Shown piece after piece: positions 24,423 through 32,446 of a DNA stretch of 64,000 nucleotides. The notes below the pieces were generated by a model. That model did no database searches, had not been told where the DNA came from, and worked only from the letters and a program-made list of their open reading frames with translations. Positions within the stretch are counted from its first letter, which is position 1, and each line of letters begins with the position of its first letter. The DNA is from Dryocola sp032051265 (lineage in GTDB: Bacteria > Pseudomonadota > Gammaproteobacteria > Enterobacterales > Enterobacteriaceae), in the NCBI GenBank assembly GCA_032051265.1, contig DAMBYU010000006.1, positions 186,001-250,000 of the forward strand, read 5' to 3'. The position numbers and the translations under genes were made by a program.

Positions 24423-26870
24423 ATGGAATCACCCGTTAGTTATATTGCTCCTGGACTCAATGAAGAGTCGCTGAAACATGCTATTGCCTATAAGCTGATG
24501 TTTAATCTGGGTAAAGATCCGGCCACCGCTAACAAACACGAATGGCTGAACGCCGTACTGTTTGCCGTCCGTGACCGTATGGTGGAACGTCGACTGCGTT
24601 CGCAGCGCGCTCGGCTTTCACAGGAAGCGCGGCAGGTCTATTACCTGTCGATGGAATTTCTTATTGGCCGCACCCTGTCTAATGCGCTGCTGTCATTGGG
24701 CATCTATGAGGATGTGAAAAGTGCTCTGGAGGCGATGGGGCTGGATCTTGAAGAACTGATTGATGAAGAGAGCGATCCGGGGCTGGGTAATGGCGGTCTG
24801 GGGCGGCTGGCGGCCTGCTTCCTTGATTCGCTGGCAACGCTCGGTTTACCGGGCCGTGGCTATGGCATCCGCTATGACTATGGCATGTTTAAACAGAGTA
24901 TCGTTGATGGCCAGCAGAAGGAGTCGCCTGACTACTGGCTGGAATATGGTAATCCCTGGGAATTTGAGAGCCATAAAACGCGTTATACCGTGCGCTTTGG
25001 CGGACATATACAACAGGAGAACAAGAAAACCCGCTGGGTTGAAAGCGAAAGGGTTATCGCAGAAGCCTACGACCAGATCGTACCCGGCTACGATGCCGAT
25101 GCCACCAATACGCTGCGCCTGTGGAGCGCCCAGGCCAGCAGCGAAATCAATCTGGGCAAATTCAACCAGGGCGATTATTTTGCTGCAGTGGAAAACAAAA
25201 ACCACTCTGAGAACCTTTCCCGCGTGCTTTACCCGGACGACTCCACCTATTCGGGGCGCGAACTACGTCTGCGTCAGGAATATTTCCTCGTCTCCGCCAC
25301 GGTGCAGGATATCCTCATCCGTCATTACCAGTTGTACAACACCTACGACAATCTGGCGGATAAAATTGCCATCCACCTTAACGACACCCACCCGGTGCTG
25401 TCGATTCCTGAGCTGATGCGGCTACTGATAGACGAGCATAAATTCAGTTGGGAAGAGGCGTTTGAGGTAACCTGCCGGGTGTTCTCTTACACCAACCATA
25501 CGTTGATGAGCGAAGCGCTGGAAAGTTGGCCGGTCGATATGCTGGGGAAAATTCTGCCGCGCCATCTACAGATCATCTTCGAAATTAATGATTACTTTAT
25601 GAAGACGCTGCAGGAGCAGTATCCCAACGATATCGCGTTGCTAAACCGCACCTCAATTATAGATGAGTCCAACGGCCGCCGTGTGCGGATGGCCTGGCTG
25701 GCTGTGGTGGTCAGCCATAAAGTCAACGGCGTGTCTGAGCTACACTCCAACCTGATGGTGCAGTCTTTATTCTCCGACTTCGCAAAGATTTTTCCACGGC
25801 GTTTTACAAATGTCACCAACGGTGTGACGCCACGTCGCTGGCTGGCGGCAGCCAACCCATCGCTTTCTAAGGTGCTGGATACCCATATTGGTCGTACCTG
25901 GCGTACCGATTTAAGGCAGCTCAGCGAGCTGGGGGAATATCTGGATTACCCGCTAGTCAACCAGGCGGTTCGCCGTGCCAAGCTGGAAAATAAACAGCGT
26001 CTGGCCTCCTTTATCGCCCGGGAACTGAACGTAGTGGTCAATCCGAATGCGCTGTTTGATGTGCAGATCAAGCGTATTCACGAGTACAAGCGCCAGTTGA
26101 TGAATGTGCTACATGTCATCACCCGCTACAACCGCATCAAGGCCGATCCACAGGCGGAATGGGTGCCACGCGTGAATATCTTCGCGGGTAAAGCCGCCTC
26201 GGCCTACAACATGGCAAAACATATCATCCGCTTAATTAATGATGTGGCGAAAGTGATCAACAGCGATCCACAGATTGGCGACAGGCTGAAAGTAGTTTTC
26301 ATTCCGAACTACAGCGTTAGCCTTGCGCAGTTGATTATTCCAGCGACAGATCTTTCCGAGCAGATTTCGCTGGCGGGAACGGAGGCCTCCGGTACCAGCA
26401 ACATGAAATTCGCGCTGAACGGCGCGTTGACTATTGGTACGCTGGACGGAGCAAACGTGGAAATGCAAGAGCACGTCGGTGAGGAAAACATCTTTATCTT
26501 CGGTAACACCGCAGAAGAGGTGGAAGCGCTTCGTCGCAACGGCTATAAACCACGAGATTACTACGAACAGGATGAGGAGCTGCATCAGGTGCTGACACAA
26601 ATCGGCAGCGGCGTCTTCAACCAGGAAGAGCCGGGACGCTACCGTAACCTGATTGACTCGCTGCTCAACTTCGGTGACCACTATCAGGTACTGGCTGACT
26701 ACCGCAGCTACGTAGATTGCCAGGATAAGGTTGACGCGCTGTACAGCCATCCTGAAATGTGGGCCAGCAAAGCGATGCTCAATATCACCAATATGGGCTA
26801 CTTCTCCTCGGACAGAACTATCCAGGAATATGCAGAAAAAATCTGGTACATCGAAAAAACAAAATTATAG
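24423..26870 (+). CDS. glgP: GlgP, glycogen/maltodextrin phosphorylase
   Basis: This 815-residue protein has the same length as E. coli GlgP. It releases glucose-1-phosphate from glycogen ends with pyridoxal phosphate as cofactor. The PLP-lysine motif EASGTSNMKFALNGA, the loop HLNDTHPVLSIPE and KRIHEYKRQ are intact. FAGKAAS differs by one residue from FGGKAAS, a change seen in other phosphorylases. I see no loss of catalytic residues, unlike in GlgB. The only upstream ribosome-site candidate is GGA at 24412-24414, inside the end of the glgA stub, so coupling is plausible. With no glgA, GlgP here can only serve degradation or act on glycogen made elsewhere in the genome. Confidence 0.94.
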   Translation: MESPVSYIAPGLNEESLKHAIAYKLMFNLGKDPATANKHEWLNAVLFAVRDRMVERRLRSQRARLSQEARQVYYLSMEFLIGRTLSNALLSLGIYEDVKSALEAMGLDLEELIDEESDPGLGNGGLGRLAACFLDSLATLGLPGRGYGIRYDYGMFKQSIVDGQQKESPDYWLEYGNPWEFESHKTRYTVRFGGHIQQENKKTRWVESERVIAEAYDQIVPGYDADATNTLRLWSAQASSEINLGKFNQGDYFAAVENKNHSENLSRVLYPDDSTYSGRELRLRQEYFLVSATVQDILIRHYQLYNTYDNLADKIAIHLNDTHPVLSIPELMRLLIDEHKFSWEEAFEVTCRVFSYTNHTLMSEALESWPVDMLGKILPRHLQIIFEINDYFMKTLQEQYPNDIALLNRTSIIDESNGRRVRMAWLAVVVSHKVNGVSELHSNLMVQSLFSDFAKIFPRRFTNVTNGVTPRRWLAAANPSLSKVLDTHIGRTWRTDLRQLSELGEYLDYPLVNQAVRRAKLENKQRLASFIARELNVVVNPNALFDVQIKRIHEYKRQLMNVLHVITRYNRIKADPQAEWVPRVNIFAGKAASAYNMAKHIIRLINDVAKVINSDPQIGDRLKVVFIPNYSVSLAQLIIPATDLSEQISLAGTEASGTSNMKFALNGALTIGTLDGANVEMQEHVGEENIFIFGNTAEEVEALRRNGYKPRDYYEQDEELHQVLTQIGSGVFNQEEPGRYRNLIDSLLNFGDHYQVLADYRSYVDCQDKVDALYSHPEMWASKAMLNITNMGYFSSDRTIQEYAEKIWYIEKTKL

Positions 26871-27274
26871 GGTTTCCCTGATCCGAAAATGATAAACGCG
26901 TTCAGGCTGTGCCGCTTAAAAAGCAACGGCCTGAATTCGCTTTCCCGAAAAAAATAAGCGGTGACGCACTGCGGTTAACTGAATAACGTTTTTTAATAGC
27001 TTAACCGCCTTCGCCTTGATGGTTACGGGCATGTTGTTATGAACAACGCCTTCAGATTTCCCCAGATCTATCCCCTCCCCCTTCCGGCTCTCAGCACCAG
27101 TGCACTATTCTGAAGATTATTTTTTGATACTCCTGAACCGTATCGCGAATGCTAAACCTTTACTGTAGCTTTTGCGGGACACGGTCTGCGGGGCTTTATG
27201 TTTGTATTGCGGACACTTTTATCAACGCGTGGTCACTGCTTTTAAACCTCTTTTTCAATCAGCCAGTTAAATTC
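26871..27274. other. glgP-copA intergenic region
   Basis: No gene is seen. TTCAGGC (26901-26907) and GCCTGAA (26929-26935) can pair just after glgP, and GCGGTTAA (26971-26978) with TTAACCGC (27001-27008) forms a second hairpin. Either could be the glgP terminator. The remainder leads into the CueR-controlled copA promoter and is unremarkable. Confidence 0.5.
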
Positions 27275-27305
27275 TTGACCTTCCCCTTGCTGGAAGGTTT
27301 AACCT
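27275..27305 (+). promoter_or_regulatory. CueR box and copA promoter
   Basis: A perfect 7-bp dyad, ACCTTCC-CCTTGCT-GGAAGGT, occupies 27278-27298. The -35 TTGACC is at 27275-27280, and the -10 region (TAACCT at 27300-27305) is about 19 bp away. This matches the E. coli copA operator almost base for base, so regulation by CueR is very likely despite the distance between the genes. Confidence 0.92.
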
Positions 27306-27344
27306 TTATCACAGTCAGCTAAACCCGCAATAAAGGAGCTTGTT

Positions 27345-29852
27345 ATGTCTCAAACCATCGACCTGGCGCTGGACGGTTTGTCCTGTGGCCATTGCGTTAA
27401 ACGCGTAAAAGAAAGCCTTGAGCAGCGCCCTGATGTTGAACAGGCGGAGGTGACCGTTACCCAAGCCCACGTCACCGGCAGCGCTTCCGCGGAGGCTTTA
27501 ATGGAAACCATCAAACAGGCCGGATACGGCGCGGAAGTTGCCAGCCCCCCAAAGGCTGAACCGCTGACAGAAGAGTCATCAACCCCGTCGGAAGCCCTGA
27601 CAGCGGTCACCCCTTCGCTTCCGGCAGCCGCCGACAATGACGACAGCCAGCAACTGTTGATCAATGGCATGAGCTGCGCAAGCTGCGTATCCCGGGTGCA
27701 AAGCGCTTTGCAGAACGTACCCGGAGTCAGCCAGGCACGGGTAAACCTTGCGGAGCGCAGCGCCCTGATTATGGGCTCTGCCTCCGCCGACGCTTTAATC
27801 AAAGCAGTCGAAAGCGCCGGTTACGGTGCCGAAGCGATTGAAGATGATATTCAGCGCCGCGAGCGCCAGCAGGAAACAGCGAACGCGGCCGCAAAACGCT
27901 TCCGCTGGCAGGCCATTCTGGCGCTGGCGGTAGGTATCCCGGTAATGATCTGGGGCATGCTCGGCGACAATATGATGCTCACCGAGGATAACCGCTCGCT
28001 GTGGATGACCATCGGCATCATTACTCTCGCCGTGATGGTGCTTGCCGGCGGCCACTTCTACCGCAGCGCGTGGCGCAGCCTGATGAACCGCTCGGCCACG
28101 ATGGATACGCTGGTGGCGCTGGGCACGGGTGCCGCCTGGCTGTATTCCATTAGCGTCAATATCTGGCCGCAGCACTTCCCGATGGAAGCGCGTCACCTTT
28201 ATTACGAAGCCAGCGCGATGATTATCGGCCTGATTAACCTTGGGCATATGCTGGAGCAGCGCGCGCGCCAGCGTTCGTCGAAAGCGCTGGAGCGTCTGCT
28301 GGACTTAACGCCGCCAATCGCTCGCGTGGTCACGGACGAAGGCGAGAAATCACTCCCGCTGGCGGAAGTTACCGCCGGAATGACGCTGCGTCTGACCACG
28401 GGCGACCGCGTGCCGGTGGACGGTGAAATTAGCCAGGGCGAAGCCTGGTTTGACGAAGCCATGTTGACGGGCGAACCGGTGCCCCAGCAAAAAGCGGACG
28501 GCGACGCCATCCACGCCGGGACGGTTGTGCAGGATGGCAGCGTATTGTTCCGCGCTACGGCGACCGGCAGCCATACAACGCTGTCGCGCATTATCCGTAT
28601 GGTTCGCCAGGCGCAGAGCAGCAAGCCGGAAATCGGGCAGCTTGCCGATAAAATCTCTGCCATCTTTGTTCCGGTCGTGGTGCTGATTGCCCTGTTTAGC
28701 GCGGCAGTCTGGTACTTCGTCGGCCCTGCCCCACAGATTGTTTATACGCTGGTGATTGCCACCACCGTGCTGATTATCGCCTGCCCTTGCGCGCTGGGTC
28801 TTGCTACGCCGATGTCGATTATTTCAGGCGTGGGGCGTGCGGCTGAATTCGGCGTGTTAGTGCGTGATGCCGATGCGTTGCAGCGCGCCAGCACCCTCGA
28901 CACTATCGTTTTCGATAAAACGGGTACGCTGACGGAAGGTAAACCCCAGGTAGTGGCGATAAAAACACATGGCGGAATGCAGGAAAGCGACGCCGTGAGG
29001 TTAGCGGCGATGCTTGAACAAGGCTCCAGTCATCCGCTTGCCCATGCCATTCTGGAAAAAGCGGGCAACAGTAAACTGCCAGAGATTAACGGCTTCCGCA
29101 CTCTGCGTGGTCTTGGCGTAAGCGGCGAGTTCGAAGGCCGCGCGTTGTTGCTGGGCAATAAGGCATTGCTCGACGAGCAACAGATTGATACCCAGCCGCT
29201 GGCGGATGAGATTGAAGCGCAGGCAAAGCAAGGCTCAACGCCGGTGCTGCTCGCCGTCGACGGCAAGCTCGTCGCGCTGTTTGCCATTCGCGATCCTTTA
29301 CGGGCCGACAGCGTAAGCGCGCTGCAACGCTTGCACCGTAACGGCTATCGCCTGGTGATGCTGACCGGAGATAACCCAACTACCGCGAATGCTATTGCCA
29401 AAGAGGCGGGCATCGACGAGGTTATTGCCGGCGTGCTGCCGGATGGCAAAGCCGAGGCGATTAAAAATCTGCAGCAGCAGGGACGCCAGGTGGCGATGGT
29501 GGGCGATGGTATTAACGATGCGCCTGCGCTTGCCCAGGCGGAAGTGGGTATTGCCATGGGCGGCGGCAGCGATGTCGCCATTGAAACAGCCGCTATCACG
29601 CTGATGCGCCATAGCCTGGTGGGCGTGGCGGACGCGCTGGCTATTTCAAAAGCGACGCTCAGAAACATGAAGCAGAACCTGATGGGCGCCTTTGTTTATA
29701 ACTCGCTGGGCATTCCGATTGCCGCCGGTGTGCTCTACCCGCTTACCGGCACGCTGCTTAATCCGGTAGTCGCCGGGGCTGCGATGGCGCTCTCTTCCAT
29801 CACCGTAGTGAGCAATGCCAACCGTCTGCTGCGTTTTAAGCCTGAAGATTAA
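27345..29852 (+). CDS. copA: CopA, Cu(I)-exporting P1B-type ATPase
   Basis: CopA (835 aa) pumps Cu(I) from cytoplasm to periplasm. Two N-terminal metal domains carry GLSCGHC (Cys14, Cys17) and GMSCASC. Then come eight membrane helices with the IACPCALGLATP copper site, TGEP, DKTGTLTEGKP and GDGINDAPALAQAE. Length matches E. coli (834 aa). The -1 frameshift signal after the first metal domain is conserved (see the entry at 27548). The gene is monocistronic and follows a canonical CueR box. Confidence 0.96.
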   Translation: MSQTIDLALDGLSCGHCVKRVKESLEQRPDVEQAEVTVTQAHVTGSASAEALMETIKQAGYGAEVASPPKAEPLTEESSTPSEALTAVTPSLPAAADNDDSQQLLINGMSCASCVSRVQSALQNVPGVSQARVNLAERSALIMGSASADALIKAVESAGYGAEAIEDDIQRRERQQETANAAAKRFRWQAILALAVGIPVMIWGMLGDNMMLTEDNRSLWMTIGIITLAVMVLAGGHFYRSAWRSLMNRSATMDTLVALGTGAAWLYSISVNIWPQHFPMEARHLYYEASAMIIGLINLGHMLEQRARQRSSKALERLLDLTPPIARVVTDEGEKSLPLAEVTAGMTLRLTTGDRVPVDGEISQGEAWFDEAMLTGEPVPQQKADGDAIHAGTVVQDGSVLFRATATGSHTTLSRIIRMVRQAQSSKPEIGQLADKISAIFVPVVVLIALFSAAVWYFVGPAPQIVYTLVIATTVLIIACPCALGLATPMSIISGVGRAAEFGVLVRDADALQRASTLDTIVFDKTGTLTEGKPQVVAIKTHGGMQESDAVRLAAMLEQGSSHPLAHAILEKAGNSKLPEINGFRTLRGLGVSGEFEGRALLLGNKALLDEQQIDTQPLADEIEAQAKQGSTPVLLAVDGKLVALFAIRDPLRADSVSALQRLHRNGYRLVMLTGDNPTTANAIAKEAGIDEVIAGVLPDGKAEAIKNLQQQGRQVAMVGDGINDAPALAQAEVGIAMGGGSDVAIETAAITLMRHSLVGVADALAISKATLRNMKQNLMGAFVYNSLGIPIAAGVLYPLTGTLLNPVVAGAAMALSSITVVSNANRLLRFKPED
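27548..27559 (+). other. copA: Programmed -1 frameshift site making the copper chaperone CopA(Z)
   Basis: In frame, codons 68-71 are CCC CCA AAG GCT. The heptamer C-CCA-AAG (27548-27554) lets the ribosome slip back one base to read CCC AAA GGC and then TGA (27557-27559). The product is a 71-residue single metal domain encoded by 27345-27559. The same slippery heptamer and immediate Gly-stop ending are known in E. coli copA, where the short product acts as a cytoplasmic copper chaperone. Confidence 0.85.
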
Positions 29853-30020
29853 GCCCGAAGCCTTCATAAACCCCCTTACCGGCGGAGAAGCAAAACGCTA
29901 TCCGCCATATTGCTTATAGCTTTTCCGTCTTATCCATTCCTTTTCGTTTTTTAACCTCTTTCCCGCTTCCCGTTATAGTCACCTTTGACCGGAACTGATT
30001 ATTTTACAAGGAACTACAGG

Positions 30021-30839
30021 GTGAAAATGTCGATACCACATTTATACCGGGCCGCCGCTTTACTCCTGACTGGCCTGCTGCTGGCGGGCTGCGATCAAAA
30101 CGGCAGCAATGCGCAGCACATCAAAGTCGGCGTGATTAACGGCGCGGAACAGGACGTGGCGGAAGTAGCCAAAAAAGTCGCGAAAGAGAAATACGGACTC
30201 GACGTTGAGCTGGTGGGCTTTAGCGGCTCGCTATTGCCGAACGACGCAACCAACCAGGGTGAGCTGGATGCTAACGTGTTTCAGCATCGTCCGTTCCTTG
30301 CAGAGGACAACAAAGCGCATAGCTACAGGCTGGTGGCGGTAGGTAACACCTTTGTCTTTCCGATGGCGGGTTATTCCCGCAAGATCAAAGCGGTTTCTGA
30401 ACTCAAAGATGGTGCCACCATCGCGATTCCAAACGACCCAACGAATCTTGGCCGGGCGCTGTTGCTGCTGCAAAACGAGAAGCTGATTACGCTTAAGCCG
30501 GATACCGGCCTGCTGCCCACGGCGCTGGATATCACGGCAAACCCGCATAATTTGCAAATTATGGAACTGGAAGGGGCGCAGCTGCCGCGCGTGCTGGACG
30601 ATCCGCAAGTCGATGTAGCTATCATTAGCACCACCTATATACAGCAAACCGGCTTATCACCGGTGCACGACAGCATATTTATTGAGGACAAAAACTCGCC
30701 GTACGTAAACATTATCGTGACGCGAGAAGAGAATAAAGACGCGGAAAACGTTAAGGAATTTATCCAGTCGTATCAGTCGCCGGAAGTAGCGAAAGCGGCG
30801 GAGAAAATCTTTAACGGCGGAGCCGTACCGGGGTGGTAA
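30021..30839 (+). CDS. nlpA: NlpA-family lipoprotein (MetQ-like substrate-binding protein)
   Basis: This is a 272-residue lipoprotein if GTG 30021 is the start (AAGGA 8 bases upstream); ATG 30027 is the alternative. The signal peptide ends in the lipobox LLAGCDQ. Asp at +2 predicts retention in the inner membrane. The mature part (HIKVGVINGAEQDVAEVA, ANVFQHRPFL, GAVPGW at the end) matches E. coli NlpA/lipoprotein 28, of equal length, and the methionine-binding MetQ family. No metN or metI is adjacent. In E. coli nlpA is elsewhere on the chromosome, so its place here is an insertion into the copA-ybaP interval. Confidence 0.87.
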   Translation: MKMSIPHLYRAAALLLTGLLLAGCDQNGSNAQHIKVGVINGAEQDVAEVAKKVAKEKYGLDVELVGFSGSLLPNDATNQGELDANVFQHRPFLAEDNKAHSYRLVAVGNTFVFPMAGYSRKIKAVSELKDGATIAIPNDPTNLGRALLLLQNEKLITLKPDTGLLPTALDITANPHNLQIMELEGAQLPRVLDDPQVDVAIISTTYIQQTGLSPVHDSIFIEDKNSPYVNIIVTREENKDAENVKEFIQSYQSPEVAKAAEKIFNGGAVPGW

Positions 30840-30953
30840 TTGATCAGGCGGGGCGGGGCTGGGCCTGCGCTTTTGGCCTTGCCTCGCCATGAGGAAATTT
30901 GCACCTTCTCTCCCACGGCGGTAGCATGGCTTTTTAGCCAGGGAGTTTGCTGT

Positions 30954-31754
30954 ATGGGTTTGCTGTCGCGCATTCGCTCACTGTTTTCAGGCCTTGCCAC
31001 CACAACTTATCCCTGGCCTGCCCTCGACGTTGTGCTCCCCGGTCAGCGCTATCTCCATCTGGTAGGCAGCATCCATATGGGGACCCGCGATATGGCTCCC
31101 CTGTCGCAGCGCTTAATCGACAAACTGCGCGCTGCGGATGCGCTGATTGTCGAGGCCGATATTTCCACAGACGGTTCCCCCTTCACTCACGATACTGATG
31201 AGATCCCTCTTGAACAACGTTTGTCCCCGGCGGACTGGCAGCGGGTTGTTACCCTGACGCAGGAGCTGGGCATTTCGCTTAGCAGCATAGATACCCAGCC
31301 CGCCTGGCAAATCGCGCTGGTGCTCCAGGCTCATCAGGCACAACGCCTGGGTTTACGTCCTGACTACGGCATTGATTTTCAACTGCTGGAGGCGGCCAAA
31401 GCGTTATCCGTGCCGGTGGTAGAGCTGGAAGGCGCGCAAAATCAGATTGATATGCTTATGCAGCTGCCACAGGGCGGAATGCCCCTGCTGAGGGATACGC
31501 TAATCCACTGGCATACCAACGCCCGACTGCTGCAAACGATGATCGGCTGGTGGATGGAAACGCCGCCGCCGCGGGGTAATACCTCTTTGCCAAACACCTT
31601 CGGAGATGAGTTATACGATGTGCTGATGCACCAGCGTAACCGCCAGTGGCAGGCTTTTTTGCAGCAGCTTCCCGCGGGGCGCTACGTGGTGGCGGTGGGC
31701 GCGCTACACCTTTACGGTGAAGGAAATCTGCCTGGTCTTTTGAAAAAAAGCTAA
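30954..31754 (+). CDS. ybaP: YbaP, TraB/GumN-family protein
   Basis: This 266-residue protein belongs to the TraB/GumN (Tiki-like) family. The conserved N-terminal HLVGSIHMG motif and C-terminal GALHLYGEGNL motif each hold a histidine typical of the presumed metalloprotease fold. E. coli YbaP has 264 residues and no firmly known role. The start was placed at ATG 30954 (MGLLSRIRS) by comparison with the family; the frame is open further upstream. Its stop codon abuts the 3' end of the antisense-oriented sRNA ChiX. Confidence 0.9.
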   Translation: MGLLSRIRSLFSGLATTTYPWPALDVVLPGQRYLHLVGSIHMGTRDMAPLSQRLIDKLRAADALIVEADISTDGSPFTHDTDEIPLEQRLSPADWQRVVTLTQELGISLSSIDTQPAWQIALVLQAHQAQRLGLRPDYGIDFQLLEAAKALSVPVVELEGAQNQIDMLMQLPQGGMPLLRDTLIHWHTNARLLQTMIGWWMETPPPRGNTSLPNTFGDELYDVLMHQRNRQWQAFLQQLPAGRYVVAVGALHLYGEGNLPGLLKKS

Positions 31755-31837
31755 AAAAATGGCCAATATCGCTATTGGCCCGTCAAAGAGAAATAAGTTT
31801 ATTATTGTTGTTATTTCGATCGATTAACGACCGAAGC
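31753..31837 (-). ncRNA. chiX: ChiX (MicM/SroB) small regulatory RNA
   Basis: On the minus strand, the sequence CTCTTTGACGGG, the stem GGCCAATA-GCGA-TATTGGCC and a run of seven T reproduce the 3' part of E. coli ChiX. The location between ybaP and ybaK and the length (about 85 nt versus 84) also match. The 5' half differs in sequence but keeps the shape: an 8-bp hairpin (TTCGGTCG/CGATCGAA, 31815-31835) then an unpaired A/U-rich stretch. ChiX is an Hfq-bound sRNA that silences the chitoporin mRNA chiP and is itself removed by the chb mRNA. The exact 5' end is estimated. Confidence 0.88.
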
Positions 31838-31962
31838 TGGAATTGTCGCTCAATGTGACGATGAACGCTATCACTATTAAGCAGGATTGTAGTATCTGTA
31901 AAACATATTAGCTAAATTATAATCCCGTGCGTTTTTGCGACAAATTTTGCAGGAAGGATGAA

Positions 31963-32442
31963 ATGACGCCCGCCGTAAAGCTCCTCGAAAAAAACAACAT
32001 CCCTTTTCAGCTCCATGCTTATGAGCACGATCCTAATGAAACCAACTTCGGTGACGAAGTGGTTCGCAAGCTGGGGCTCAATGCCGCGCAGGTTTATAAA
32101 ACGCTGCTGGTGGCGATGAACGGCGATATGAAACATCTGGCCGTGGCCGTTACCCCCGTTTCCGGGCAGCTGGATCTGAAGAAAGTGGCGAAAGCGCTGG
32201 GCGCTAAAAAAGTTGATATGGCAGACCCGATGGTCGCACAGCGCATCACGGGATATCTGGTCGGCGGCATCAGCCCGCTGGGACAAAAAAAACGTCTGCC
32301 GACGGTCATTGACGCACCAGCGCAGGAATTTGACTCGATTTATATTTCCGGCGGTCGGCGCGGGCTGGATATAGAGCTTGCCGCGAGCGATCTGGCAAAG
32401 CTGCTTGATGCCAGCTTTGCCGATATCGCCCGCCGCGATTAA
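31963..32442 (+). CDS. ybaK: YbaK, Cys-tRNA(Pro)/Cys-tRNA(Cys) deacylase
   Basis: This 159-residue editing enzyme hydrolyses cysteine mis-charged on tRNA(Pro). It is a free-standing homologue of the ProRS insertion domain. The essential Lys46 is present in QVYKTLLV, and GGISPLGQKK is the conserved substrate loop. ATG 31963 (MTPAVKLLEK) is the family start and has AGGAAGG upstream. It converges on ushA with only 4 bases between stop codons. Confidence 0.95.
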   Translation: MTPAVKLLEKNNIPFQLHAYEHDPNETNFGDEVVRKLGLNAAQVYKTLLVAMNGDMKHLAVAVTPVSGQLDLKKVAKALGAKKVDMADPMVAQRITGYLVGGISPLGQKKRLPTVIDAPAQEFDSIYISGGRRGLDIELAASDLAKLLDASFADIARRD

Positions 32443-32446
32443 GCCA

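Noticed and set aside
30840..30953. Upstream extension of ybaP to 30840
   Set aside because: The extra 38 codons are Gly/Pro-rich, do not match the family, and overlap the nlpA end; ATG 30954 matches homologues.
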